A stretch of 64,000 nt of DNA, taken from Salinarchaeum sp. Harcht-Bsk1 (GTDB taxonomy: Archaea; Halobacteriota; Halobacteria; Halobacteriales; Salinarchaeaceae). Made by a program: the position numbers and the translations under genes. The stretch covers positions 434,001 to 498,000 of the forward strand of contig NC_021313.1 in assembly GCF_000403645.1 (NCBI RefSeq), written 5' to 3'. Below are positions 56,148-64,000 of this stretch, piece by piece. Each line of letters starts with the position of its first letter. Within the stretch, counting starts at the first letter, position 1. A model generated the notes under the pieces. The model was not told the origin of the DNA and did no database searches. It saw only the letters and a program-made list of their open reading frames with translations.

Positions 56148-57032
56148 CTACTCGTCGTCCATCGCACCGCCGGCGATCTTCCGGCCGCGCGCCGTCAGTT
56201 CGACTTCGCGGCGCATGCGAACCTCGTTGAGCGCGTCGAGTTCGACGAGTCGTTCGTAGATCTCCTCGACGCGGTCGACTTCCATGCCGACGAAGTCGGG
56301 AATCTCGAAGGGGGAGACGCCGGAGTGTAGCGCCATCAGCACCTGCTTCTCGTCGACGTTGAGATCGACGCCGATCGCGGACCGAGCCTCGCCCTCCTTG
56401 AGCAGGGACTCGAGGAAGCGGATCTGCCGTTCGTCGCCAGAGAGGTAGGTCTGGACGCTGGTGCCGCTGGGTTTGGAGTGCTCGACCTTCAAGACGCGTC
56501 GCTCTTCCGCGTCGAGGTCGCCGACCGAGAGCGTTTGCTCGCCGGTGGTCAGTTCGGAGATGTCGTCGAGTTCGATCTCGGCGAGCGTGCCGTTCGTGAG
56601 TGCCACGTTGAGCAGATCCGGCTCGGTCTTGAGCTGGGCGGGGTGCCACTCGGTCCCCTGAAGCACGCCGCCCTCGACGGCGGGGTGTCGAGCGAAGACG
56701 CGCTCGTGGTCGAGCAGGGCGCTGTAGAGGTTCTCTTCGAGTTCCTCGGGGTTCGCGGCGGTCGTGACGAGGAGGACCTGTTCGCCGACCCGAACGCTGG
56801 TGTAGTGTGACACCCGCGCGATCGACTGGTTCACGTCGTAGCGACCGCCGAACTCGTCGACGGACTCCAGCGGGATCGTCCGCGTCCCTTCGTTGCCCGC
56901 GAGCACGAGCCGCTCGCTGGAGAGTAGCACCCTGCCCTCGATCCACCCGACGTCGTCGAGGGTTCGTCCGTCTTTGACGACCTGGAGGAATCGACCCGCG
57001 CCGTCCAGGAGGATCCGCTCAGTTCGACTCAT
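56148..57032 (-). CDS. cheF: Taxis protein CheF (copy 2)
   Basis: 294 residues, paralogous to the convergent copy. N-terminal GRVLLSSERLVLAGNEGTRTIPL, central LLNVALTNGTLAEIELDDISEL and a C-terminal winged-helix-like region (KQVLMALHSGVSPFEIPDFVGM, RIYERLVELDAL type) are the CheF pattern. The C-terminal block is more complete than in copy 1, which has a Gly/Asp-rich interruption there. Two neighbouring CheF paralogues are known in Halobacterium, where both bind CheY and archaellum proteins. Confidence 0.85.
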   Translation of the reverse strand: MSRTERILLDGAGRFLQVVKDGRTLDDVGWIEGRVLLSSERLVLAGNEGTRTIPLESVDEFGGRYDVNQSIARVSHYTSVRVGEQVLLVTTAANPEELEENLYSALLDHERVFARHPAVEGGVLQGTEWHPAQLKTEPDLLNVALTNGTLAEIELDDISELTTGEQTLSVGDLDAEERRVLKVEHSKPSGTSVQTYLSGDERQIRFLESLLKEGEARSAIGVDLNVDEKQVLMALHSGVSPFEIPDFVGMEVDRVEEIYERLVELDALNEVRMRREVELTARGRKIAGGAMDDE

Positions 57033-57145
57033 GCAGGCCGCTCGCTCGGAGGGTTGTCACACTGCGATAATAGCGCTTGCGGCAGTCGGCGTCGATTCGA
57101 TCGCCGGTCGTCGGCTACCGGCGACTTCGAAGTAAGTTGAGCTCC

Positions 57146-57505
57146 TCACGTCGTGGGGCGGTCCTGGCCCCGCCCGGTGATCCGCAGCAGCTGCTTCGCG
57201 CGGTCCGCCTTCGCGAGCAACACTTCGGTCAGCGTCGGCGGATTCTGAATCCTCGTCGCGTCCACCACGGACTCTGGAAGGAACAGCGTGTCCCGTGGTA
57301 CCCCGTCCTCCCCGTGTACGGGCACGTGGCGCTCGTGGACCTTCATCACGAGCGGGGCGTCGAGCCGTTCGAGCCCCTCGCCAGTGGCGTAGAGTTCACG
57401 ATTGACGTGCTCGTGCTGGTCGCGATCGATCACCGCTGCGTCGCCGTCGGTCGGCTGCACGTACAGCCGGCCGAGGTAGTAGCCGCTCGAGAACTCCTCG
57501 AACAT
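57146..57505 (-). CDS. Small conserved haloarchaeal protein
   Basis: 119 residues. MFEEFSSGYYLGRLYVQP then VNRELYATGEGLERLDAPLVMKV and LAKADRAKQLLRITGRG form a compact single domain found in haloarchaea (similar to proteins annotated DUF5802). Function unknown. Its promoter region contains a good TATA box and a GTGTG...CACAC inverted repeat. Confidence 0.65.
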   Translation of the reverse strand: MFEEFSSGYYLGRLYVQPTDGDAAVIDRDQHEHVNRELYATGEGLERLDAPLVMKVHERHVPVHGEDGVPRDTLFLPESVVDATRIQNPPTLTEVLLAKADRAKQLLRITGRGQDRPTT

Positions 57506-57516
57506 GTGGCCCAAAC

Positions 57517-57533
57517 GTGTGAATGAGCCACAC
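57517..57533. promoter_or_regulatory. Inverted repeat in the leader of the 119-aa protein gene
   Basis: GTGTG-AATGAGC-CACAC lies between the TATA element (57556-57563) and the start codon at 57505, near the expected transcription start. It is a candidate operator. Confidence 0.35.
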
Positions 57534-57555
57534 AGACATGAACGTGTTTGCCAAG

Positions 57556-57563
57556 ATTTATAT
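57556..57563 (-). promoter_or_regulatory. TATA box of the 119-aa protein gene
   Basis: ATATAAAT on the minus strand, ~55 bases before the ATG, so the mRNA should have a leader of ~25-30 bases rather than be leaderless. Confidence 0.5.
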
Positions 57564-57898
57564 CGTATCTCAAACCGACGGATAGGCCGGCACCGGTATT
57601 GGTGGCGCCCTCGAGGTCACGACCGTGTTTCATCGACGCCGGATTAGTTGCTTTGGACGATGTCGCACACGTGGGCCGCCCCGGGAACGTGACAGATTCT
57701 CTCCCGCCGGATCGGAGTCCGTTCACCGGCTGTAGTAGCTCGGTGCTACTCACGAAACCGTCGGTCAGCAGTATCGAAATGGTCGGCGCTCCACCGGCGA
57801 TAAACGCTCTCGACCGAGCAAACGAACGTTTCGCCACCGCGTGAACGGTCAGAACGAATGTGCCCTTTTTTGCTGACGGGATGCTTGGCGACAGTTAC

Positions 57899-58684
57899 AT
57901 GCGAACGCGCCTCGCCCTCGTCCTCGGGCTCCTGCTCGTCGGCGTCGTCGCGGTCTCCATTCCTGCCGTTGCACAGGACGGCAGCGCGAGCACCACGAAC
58001 GACAGCGTGGACAACGTCACCGTCGGCCAGTCGATCTCCGGCTTCATGCAGTCGACGGAGGCGAGTGCCGAGAGCGACGTCGACCAGGGGGTCTACGAGG
58101 CAGAGTACGAGATGGCCAACGCGAGCGAACGGGCCGCACTCGTCGAGGAACGATCGGACAGCCTCGAAACGCGCTTCTCGAACGTCGAGGACCGGATCGA
58201 GCGACTCCAGGCACAGCGCGACGACCTGAATCCCACCGCCTACCGCGCCCGGATGAGCGCCGCAGCCGCCCAGCTCCGTGGGCTCGAGTCCAGCGCGAAC
58301 GCGACCGGTGAGGACGCTGCCGCGGCCGGCGTGAACGCGACGCGTCTGGAAACCCTCCGGACTCGTGCGAGCGAACTCGCCGGCCAGGAGGTCGCAGCGA
58401 TCGCACGGAGTCTCGCTGGCGTTACCCCGGACGCCCCTGGACAGGGTCGCTCGCACGATCCGGGCCAGGTCGACGATCCGGGAGCACCGAACGGCACGCC
58501 CGGTGCGTCGGGAAACGAAACCGGTCAGCCTGACGGCCCTGGCGCCGGAACCGGTGGACAGGGAAACGGGACTGACGCCGGTTCCGGTCAGGGGACCGGT
58601 ACGGGAAGCGATCGAGGGACCGGGAGCGACCAGGGTACTGGAAGCGACCAGGGCACTGGAAGCGACCAGGGCACTGGAAACTAG
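57899..58684 (+). CDS. Secreted coiled-coil protein with Gly/Asp repeat tail
   Basis: 261 residues. A Sec-type signal peptide (TRLALVLGLLLVGVVAVSIPAVAQDG; cleavage likely after AVA) is followed by an alanine/glutamate-rich coiled coil (~55-175) and a low-complexity tail of Gly, Asp, Gln, Ser and Thr ending in three tandem GSDQGT units encoded by an 18-base DNA repeat. It would be exported and probably surface-associated. Similar haloarchaeal proteins are uncharacterised. The TAG stop is followed in frame by sequence of the same composition. Confidence 0.65.
   Translation: MRTRLALVLGLLLVGVVAVSIPAVAQDGSASTTNDSVDNVTVGQSISGFMQSTEASAESDVDQGVYEAEYEMANASERAALVEERSDSLETRFSNVEDRIERLQAQRDDLNPTAYRARMSAAAAQLRGLESSANATGEDAAAAGVNATRLETLRTRASELAGQEVAAIARSLAGVTPDAPGQGRSHDPGQVDDPGAPNGTPGASGNETGQPDGPGAGTGGQGNGTDAGSGQGTGTGSDRGTGSDQGTGSDQGTGSDQGTGN
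58613..58680 (+). repeat. 18-base tandem repeat in the tail of the secreted protein
   Basis: Units of GGAAGCGACCAGGGCACT or near copies, three clear and one or two degraded upstream, translating to GSDQGT repeats. Confidence 0.7.
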
Positions 58685-58893
58685 AGCACGGGGAACCAGA
58701 ACAGCGGGACTGAACGAAAAGGAACGGTTGCAGGCGGGATCCTGTCCGGTGGCCTGCTTCCTCCAGCCTCGCTATCGACACCACGGGGGATTGCCCACAG
58801 GGTAAGCGCGGTCTACGAACAGGGACCCGATCGACCACCCGACGGCTCCGTGCAGACACCCTTTTGCCGCCAGGGACGAAATCAACACGCCAG

Positions 58894-59559
58894 ATGGACT
58901 CCGCCGCGCTACTGGACCTGCTGGGCAACGAGAACCGGCGCCGGATCCTCCGGTTACTCGCCCGCAAACCCTGCTACGTGACGGAGATCAGCGAGTACCT
59001 CGGCGTGAGTCCGAAGGCGGTGATCGACCACCTTCGGAAGCTCGAGGACGCGGGACTCGTCGAGAGCCACATGGACGAGCGGCGTCGCAAGTACTTCCAC
59101 ATCTCGCGAAACCTCCGGCTCGAGGTCAACGTGTCGCCCTACGAGTTCGGCGCCAAGAGCGCCTATCCGGCGAGCCGGAGCTTCGACATCACGGCCTGGC
59201 GGCACCTCACCGTCGACGTCTCGCTGGAGGAGAACGGCCACGATCCGGGCGAGCTGGCCAGCGAACTCAAAGAGCTCCACGACCTCGAGAACGAACTCTC
59301 GATGGCACAGCGCTGGGTCCAGGGCCGGATCACCGAGACCGTCGAGGACCTCACCGACGCCGTCGACGGCGACGCCGACGGCGACGGACGACTGCACGCC
59401 GACGTGCTCGTCACACTCGCCGACGGCAAGCAGGACACCACGGAACTGTCGGAGGCAGTGGATGCACCGCCGACGGTCGTCGAGGAGAGCCTCGTCGCGC
59501 TCGCCGAGCAGGGGATCGTGGACCGCGACGAGGACGGCTGGTATCTGCGCGAGGAGTAG
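58894..59559 (+). CDS. ArsR-family transcriptional regulator
   Basis: 221 residues. An N-terminal winged helix (LLDLLGNENRRRILRLLARKPCYVTEISEYLGVSPKAVIDHLRKLEDAGLVES) is typical of ArsR/HTH_20 regulators. The C-terminal half is a second helical/winged region (TELSEAVDAPPTVVEESLVALAEQGIVDRDEDG). No metal-cysteine pair is visible, so the signal is unknown. It is 82 bases before gatD. A TATA-like CCCTTTTG is ~31 bases before the ATG at 58894. Confidence 0.85.
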   Translation: MDSAALLDLLGNENRRRILRLLARKPCYVTEISEYLGVSPKAVIDHLRKLEDAGLVESHMDERRRKYFHISRNLRLEVNVSPYEFGAKSAYPASRSFDITAWRHLTVDVSLEENGHDPGELASELKELHDLENELSMAQRWVQGRITETVEDLTDAVDGDADGDGRLHADVLVTLADGKQDTTELSEAVDAPPTVVEESLVALAEQGIVDRDEDGWYLREE

Positions 59560-59641
59560 GGGAGACTGGAGCGGGATTCGTCGTCGGTACGCGTCCGCTC
59601 GAACGGGAGGGTTCAAGAGCCGCCGGACGGAACCAGCGTCC

Positions 59642-60925
59642 ATGAACGCAGGCGACCGGGTTCGCGTCGACCGCGCGGACCAGACGTACGAGGGTGTGGT
59701 GCTGCCTTCCTCGACGCGCGAGCACCTGGTGGTGAAACTCGACGGTGGCTACAACGTCGGCATCGACCGCGAGGACGCCGACGTCGAGGTGCTCGAGACG
59801 GACGTCCACCAGATCGAAGACGCGCAGACCGACGCCGACGGGCGGACGGAGGTCTCCTTCGACGCCGATCTTCCGACGATCGCGCTCATCTCGACCGGCG
59901 GCACCATTGCCTCGACCGTCGATTACCGAACGGGCGCCGTGACGGCCCGCTTCGACGCCGAGGACGTGCTCCGGGCGGTGCCGGACCTCGCGGGGCGGGC
60001 GAACTACCGCGGGCGCGTCGTCGCGAACATCCTCTCGGAGAACATGACGCCCGACGTGTGGACGGACCTCGCACAGGCGATTCACGAGGAAGTCGAAGAC
60101 GGCGCGGACGGGGTCGTCGTCATGCACGGCACGGACACGATGCAGTACTCCGCCGCGGCGATGTCGTTCATGCTCGATTCGCCGGTGCCGATCGTATTCA
60201 CCGGCAGCCAGCGATCGGCGGATCGCCCCTCCTCGGACAACGTGATGAACGCGGTCTGTGCCGTCGAGGCCGCGAAGTCTGACAGTTCTGAGGTCCTCGT
60301 CTGTATGCACGCCGCCGAATCCGACGACGTCTGCGCGCTCCACCGCGGCACCCGCGTCCGGAAGAATCACACCTCCCGCCGGGACGCGTTCGAGACGATC
60401 GGCGCGAAGCCACTCGGAGAAGTCGACTACGACGCGGCGAGCGAAACTGACGATCCGAAGACCGCGGCGGGCGTCAGTTTCCGGCGCGAGTACGCCGAGC
60501 GTGGCGAGGTCGACCTCGCCCTCCACGACGCCCTCGAACCGAACGTCGACCTCGTGAAGTTCGCGCCCGGCATGAACGAGCGGATCGTCGAGATCGCTGC
60601 CGAGGACGCCGCCGGCCTCGTGATCGAGGGAACCGGCCTCGGCCACGTCAACACGGATCTGGTCCCGATCCTCGAGAACGCGATCGACGCGGGCACGCCG
60701 GTCGTGATGACGAGCCAGTGCATCGAGGGCCGGGTCTGCGATCGCGTCTACGACACCGGACGTGACCTGCTGGACGCAGGCGTGGTCGAGGGCGAAGACA
60801 TGCTCCCGGGCACCGCGACGGTGAAACTGATGTGGACGCTCGCGAATCGACCGGACAGCGTCGCGGAGACGATGCGAACGCCGATCGCTGGCGAAATCCA
60901 GGAACGATCGACGCCCTGGCTGTAG
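59642..60925 (+). CDS. gatD: Glutamyl-tRNA(Gln) amidotransferase subunit D
   Basis: 427 residues. An SH3-like N-terminal domain (GDRVRVDRADQTYEGVVLPSS, KLDGGYNVGI) precedes an L-asparaginase-type glutaminase domain: ALISTGGTIAS (~82-91), VVMHGTDTM and AAKSDSSEV segments. GatD supplies ammonia to GatE in archaeal Gln-tRNA(Gln) synthesis. The N-terminal SH3 domain separates it from plain asparaginases. GatE is not in the window. The ATG at 59642 gives the correct N-terminus. Confidence 0.95.
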   Translation: MNAGDRVRVDRADQTYEGVVLPSSTREHLVVKLDGGYNVGIDREDADVEVLETDVHQIEDAQTDADGRTEVSFDADLPTIALISTGGTIASTVDYRTGAVTARFDAEDVLRAVPDLAGRANYRGRVVANILSENMTPDVWTDLAQAIHEEVEDGADGVVVMHGTDTMQYSAAAMSFMLDSPVPIVFTGSQRSADRPSSDNVMNAVCAVEAAKSDSSEVLVCMHAAESDDVCALHRGTRVRKNHTSRRDAFETIGAKPLGEVDYDAASETDDPKTAAGVSFRREYAERGEVDLALHDALEPNVDLVKFAPGMNERIVEIAAEDAAGLVIEGTGLGHVNTDLVPILENAIDAGTPVVMTSQCIEGRVCDRVYDTGRDLLDAGVVEGEDMLPGTATVKLMWTLANRPDSVAETMRTPIAGEIQERSTPWL

Positions 60926-61244
60926 CGGCACACAACGGCTGCCGGTGTTCAGTTGGACGAACAGTCGGCACCCCGCTACCAGCTGTCACTCGATAAGTAC
61001 TACAGAGTGATATCTATGCACGGAGGGCGGGGGTGGCCCAGACTCGTCGAATGCCGTCCCTGACGGCGGTTTCTGCCAGAATCATCGCAGTGTGGTAGCA
61101 ATTTACACCGCCTGTACTGATATTTTGTGATGGCAATGAATAAATGTGTGGTTACAGCCATTCGAATACGGAGCAACGGAACAGAATCAACTGTAGGCGT
61201 TGTGGAATCTTCGGTGTGATCGTTCCGTGCTCCGAACCCTACGC
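60926..61244 (+). other. AT-enriched gap before the secreted chitin-binding protein
   Basis: 319 bases. The right part (61090-61180) is A/T-rich with ATGAATAAATG at ~61136-61146 as a possible TATA element. That would imply a ~80-base leader. No gene or RNA is recognised; the tRNA-like GGGGGTGGCCCAGACTCG at ~61030 does not fold convincingly. Confidence 0.35.
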
Positions 61245-64000
61245 ATGGAACGAACTCGACGCGGAATCCTACGATCAGTATCAGTACTCTCCGCGCTGGC
61301 GGTCGGCGCGAGTGCAACAGCATCGGCAGCGGACTGTAGCTCGGCCCCCGCGTGGGACGAGACGGTCCTCTACTCGTCCGGCGACCAGGTCCAGCACCCC
61401 GACGGCGACGGGATCGACGTGCTCTGGAAAGCCGAACTGGACTCCCGGAACGCCGAACCGTCCCGATCGAGTTCCTACTGGAACTACGTCGGCGACTGTA
61501 GCGGCGACACCAACACCGCGCCGACCGCCTCGTTCACGACCGACGTGAGCACGCCCGAGCCCGGCCAGGACGTCTCCTTCGACGCGTCGGGATCGGGCGA
61601 CTCCGACGGCTCGATCGCCTCGTACAGCTGGGACTTCGGCGACGGTTCGTCGGCAACGGGACAGACGGCCACCCACAGCTACTCGTCGACCGGTGATTAC
61701 GACGTCATCCTCACCGTCACCGACGACGACGGCGCTTCCGACACGTCCACGAAGACCGTCTCCGTCACTGATGGCTCCACGAACCAGTCGCCCAACGCGT
61801 CCTTTACCGTCACTCCGGCAGATCCCGGAACGGGCGAAACCGTAACCGTCGACGCGGCAGACTCCTCGGACTCGGACGGGACCATCGCGAGCTACGAGTG
61901 GGACTTCGGTGACGGCACGACGGCGAGTGGACAGACCGCCAGTCACAGCTACTCGTCGACTGGCGACTACTCGATTTCGCTGACGGTCACCGACGACGAC
62001 GGTGCGACCGATTCGAACACCACAACAGTGACCGTCTCCGATAGTGGCAGCGGTGGCCAGTGCGAGGGGGTTCCAGCCTGGGACTCGGCCGCGACCTACA
62101 CCGGCGGTGACCAGGTCACCCACGACGGAGCCCTCTGGACGGCCGAGTGGTGGACGCAGGGGACCGAACCGGCCGAGAGCGAGAACGTCTGGACGCTCGA
62201 GGGCGATTGCAGTGGCGGCAACGAGACGCCGACGGCGTCGTTCACGACCGACGTGAGCACGCCCGAGCCCGGCCAGCAAGTCGGCTTCGACGCGTCGGGA
62301 TCGAGCGACTCCGACGGCTCGATCGCCTCGTACAGCTGGGACTTCGGCGACGGCTCGTCTGCAACCGGGCAGACGGCCACCCATAGCTACTCGTCGTCGG
62401 GCGATTACACGGTCACCCTGACCGTCACCGACGATGCAGGTGCGACCGACAGTGCGTCGACGATCGTCTCTGTCAGCGAGCAGGCCACCCAGATCACCAT
62501 CGACAGCAGCGTCGACGGCTGGGTCGGTGTCACGCCCTCGGAGATCGACGGCCAGACGAATCCGGCGATCGATCTCGTCTCCGGGGAACCCTACGCGTTC
62601 ACGTGGAACAACGTCGACGGCGTGCCCCACAACCTCACGATCCGGAACGCAGCAGGAGACGCCTTGCTGCAGACGGAGACCGTCGGCGAAGCAGGGCAGA
62701 GTCGAACGCTGGAGTTCACGCCGACCGAGGAGATGGTCGAGTACATCTGTTCGATCCACCCGCAAGCGATGGTCGGGGATCTCGCGATCGACGGGAACCA
62801 GCCACCCACCGCAACCCTGTCGGTCGATCCGACGAACCCGAGCCCCGGTCAGTCGGTCTCGTTCGACGCGTCGGGCTCCACGGACTCCGACGGCACGATC
62901 AGCAGCTACGAGTGGACGTTCGGCGACGGTGCCACTGGCACCGGCCAGAGCGCTTCACACACCTACAGTGACGCGGGCGAATACACGGTTCAGGTGACCG
63001 TCACGGACGACGGCGGTGCAGCTGCGATCGCGAGTTCGACGATCACCGTCGGCGACCCCAACCAGGGCCCGACTGCGTCGTTCACGACGAGCCCGTCCTC
63101 GCCCGACCCAGGGCAGTCGGTCTCGTTCGACGCCTCCGGGTCCTCGGACTCAGACGGAACAATCAGCAGCTACGAGTGGGACTTCGGTGACGGCACGACG
63201 GCCACCGGCGAGACGGCAACGCACACCTACGCCGATGGCGGCTCCTACGAGGTGACGCTGACGGTCACGGACGACGCCGGAGCCACGGACTCGACGACGT
63301 CGACCCTCGGGATCGGCGGGGACGTGTCGGCCAGCACGACGCTCTCGGAGTTCTACTCTGCGTACGACGAGGACTTCAACCACGAGTACACCGAGGGCGG
63401 CGTTTCCGGACTGCTGAAAAACGAGTTGAATCCCGATGCGAGTGAGTTCGGTGCCGACGTCGATGCGATCTCGAACAACGCCGGCGACGGTTCGATGGAA
63501 CTCGGCTCGCTGGGCGACCGGGGACTCGAGTTGGTCAAGCGCTTCGACGCCGATGGAGTCCCACGCGAAACGACCGGTCGGCTCATGGCGTGGCTGACGG
63601 GGCTACCCACGCAGACGGAACCGGTCCCGTTCAACGACGGCGAGGGTCGAGACGGCGGCCTGACCGCCGACGCCGGACCAGTGTCGGCAACGAACGATCC
63701 GTCGGTGCTCGTACAGGACACCTGGCCACGTGGCGAGCAGTTCGACGACGTCTACCTCCAGCCCCAGCGAGTCGACTGGAGTAGTAGCGTCAGCGACAGC
63801 CAGTACACCAACACCGACAACCCGATCATCGACGCGGTGAAGGACAAGGTCCATCCCGTCACGGGCGAGACGCTGGGTTCGGGCTTCACCTCGAACGCGC
63901 CGCTAGAGGCCACCGCCGAACTCCACGACGACGGCTGGATCTTCGACATGTCGATGATCTTCAAAAACACCACGGACGTGCCGGTGCTGATCGACGGCGC
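61245..64000 (+). CDS. Secreted chitin-binding/PKD/cupredoxin protein (partial, runs off window)
   Basis: About 918 residues are visible with no stop. A Tat-type signal (TRRGILRSVSVLSALAVG) is followed by a CBM5/12 (chitin-binding type 3) domain with paired cysteines (~30-86), two PKD domains with SWDFGDG/EWDFGDG motifs (~92-262), a second CBM5/12 (~270-320), a third PKD (~322-405), a cupredoxin-like domain (~412-515) with copper ligands in HNLTI and ICSIHPQAM, two further PKD domains (~522-690), and a C-terminal region of unknown type. Export through Tat fits a folded, cofactor-bearing protein. The arrangement suggests binding of chitin or a related polymer outside the cell; no glycoside hydrolase domain is seen yet. 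The unknown C-terminal part may be catalytic. Confidence 0.8.
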   Translation, partial: MERTRRGILRSVSVLSALAVGASATASAADCSSAPAWDETVLYSSGDQVQHPDGDGIDVLWKAELDSRNAEPSRSSSYWNYVGDCSGDTNTAPTASFTTDVSTPEPGQDVSFDASGSGDSDGSIASYSWDFGDGSSATGQTATHSYSSTGDYDVILTVTDDDGASDTSTKTVSVTDGSTNQSPNASFTVTPADPGTGETVTVDAADSSDSDGTIASYEWDFGDGTTASGQTASHSYSSTGDYSISLTVTDDDGATDSNTTTVTVSDSGSGGQCEGVPAWDSAATYTGGDQVTHDGALWTAEWWTQGTEPAESENVWTLEGDCSGGNETPTASFTTDVSTPEPGQQVGFDASGSSDSDGSIASYSWDFGDGSSATGQTATHSYSSSGDYTVTLTVTDDAGATDSASTIVSVSEQATQITIDSSVDGWVGVTPSEIDGQTNPAIDLVSGEPYAFTWNNVDGVPHNLTIRNAAGDALLQTETVGEAGQSRTLEFTPTEEMVEYICSIHPQAMVGDLAIDGNQPPTATLSVDPTNPSPGQSVSFDASGSTDSDGTISSYEWTFGDGATGTGQSASHTYSDAGEYTVQVTVTDDGGAAAIASSTITVGDPNQGPTASFTTSPSSPDPGQSVSFDASGSSDSDGTISSYEWDFGDGTTATGETATHTYADGGSYEVTLTVTDDAGATDSTTSTLGIGGDVSASTTLSEFYSAYDEDFNHEYTEGGVSGLLKNELNPDASEFGADVDAISNNAGDGSMELGSLGDRGLELVKRFDADGVPRETTGRLMAWLTGLPTQTEPVPFNDGEGRDGGLTADAGPVSATNDPSVLVQDTWPRGEQFDDVYLQPQRVDWSSSVSDSQYTNTDNPIIDAVKDKVHPVTGETLGSGFTSNAPLEATAELHDDGWIFDMSMIFKNTTDVPVLIDG

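Larger units (their letters stand above)
57506..57898. other. Gap with divergent control region
   Basis: 393 bases with no supported gene; short frames here lack coding character. It includes the TATA and inverted repeat of the leftward gene and a T-rich CCTTTTTTG element at ~57865-57872 for the rightward secreted-protein gene. Confidence 0.4.

Noticed and set aside
57548-57844. 98-codon open frame in the gap before the secreted protein
   Set aside because: No ribosome-binding site, odd composition and overlap with the divergent promoter. No family resemblance.
58682-58684. TAG as a pyrrolysine codon
   Set aside because: Pyrrolysine use is not known in haloarchaea, and the downstream frame soon loses protein-like character.

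Overview
The window is a stretch of chromosome from a haloarchaeon (class Halobacteria). The evidence is high GC content, strongly acidic proteins, GTG starts, leaderless-type promoters with a TATA element about 25-30 bases before the start codon, and an archaeal/haloarchaeal gene set: topoisomerase VI beside gyrase, GatD, SMC-ScpA, Mre11-Rad50, family B DNA polymerase, DacZ, CheF and ArlD. No rRNA, convincing tRNA or CRISPR array was found.

Layout. 1-3569 (+): end of GAPDH, phosphoglycerate kinase and a two-domain alpha/beta hydrolase. 3666-7313 (-): sufC-sufB-sufD iron-sulfur assembly operon. 7582-14629 (-): a five-gene island of visibly lower GC, reading winged-helix DNA methyltransferase, HerA-like ATPase, NurA-like nuclease with a zinc ribbon, an unrecognised protein, and a PIN-like nuclease. 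It sits between two housekeeping blocks and is the best candidate here for an undescribed defence (self/non-self DNA) system. 14809-17592 (-): intein-free family B polymerase. 17754-20086 (+): quinone oxidoreductase and three small haloarchaeal proteins. 20168-31422 (-): rad50, mre11, a phosphohexomutase, scpA, smc, a small coiled-coil protein and a pilin-like protein. 31660-40207: top6B-top6A divergent from gyrB-gyrA, sharing one regulatory gap with an alternating purine/pyrimidine tract next to the gyrB TATA box.

40575-48673 (mostly +): hflX, an orphan trpB, two uncharacterised proteins, adk with a DUF106/EMC3-like membrane insertase, then dacZ (c-di-AMP synthase) abutting an MscS-type channel. 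48755-51027 (-): acetyltransferase, orphan 2-oxoacid dehydrogenase E1 alpha and a cupin, with two related repeat arrays, one upstream of the cupin and one upstream of E1 alpha. 51233-57032: taxis/archaellum block with a double CheC, CheY, an ArlC/D/E-like protein and two convergent CheF paralogues. 57146-60925: small conserved protein, secreted coiled-coil protein, ArsR-type regulator, gatD. 61245-end: a large secreted protein with chitin-binding, PKD and cupredoxin-like domains that runs off the window.

The core blocks concern DNA topology, repair and segregation (SMC-ScpA, Mre11-Rad50, gyrase, Topo VI, PolB), with metabolic genes interspersed. Accessory content is concentrated in the 7.5-14.7 kb island and in the secreted protein at the right end.
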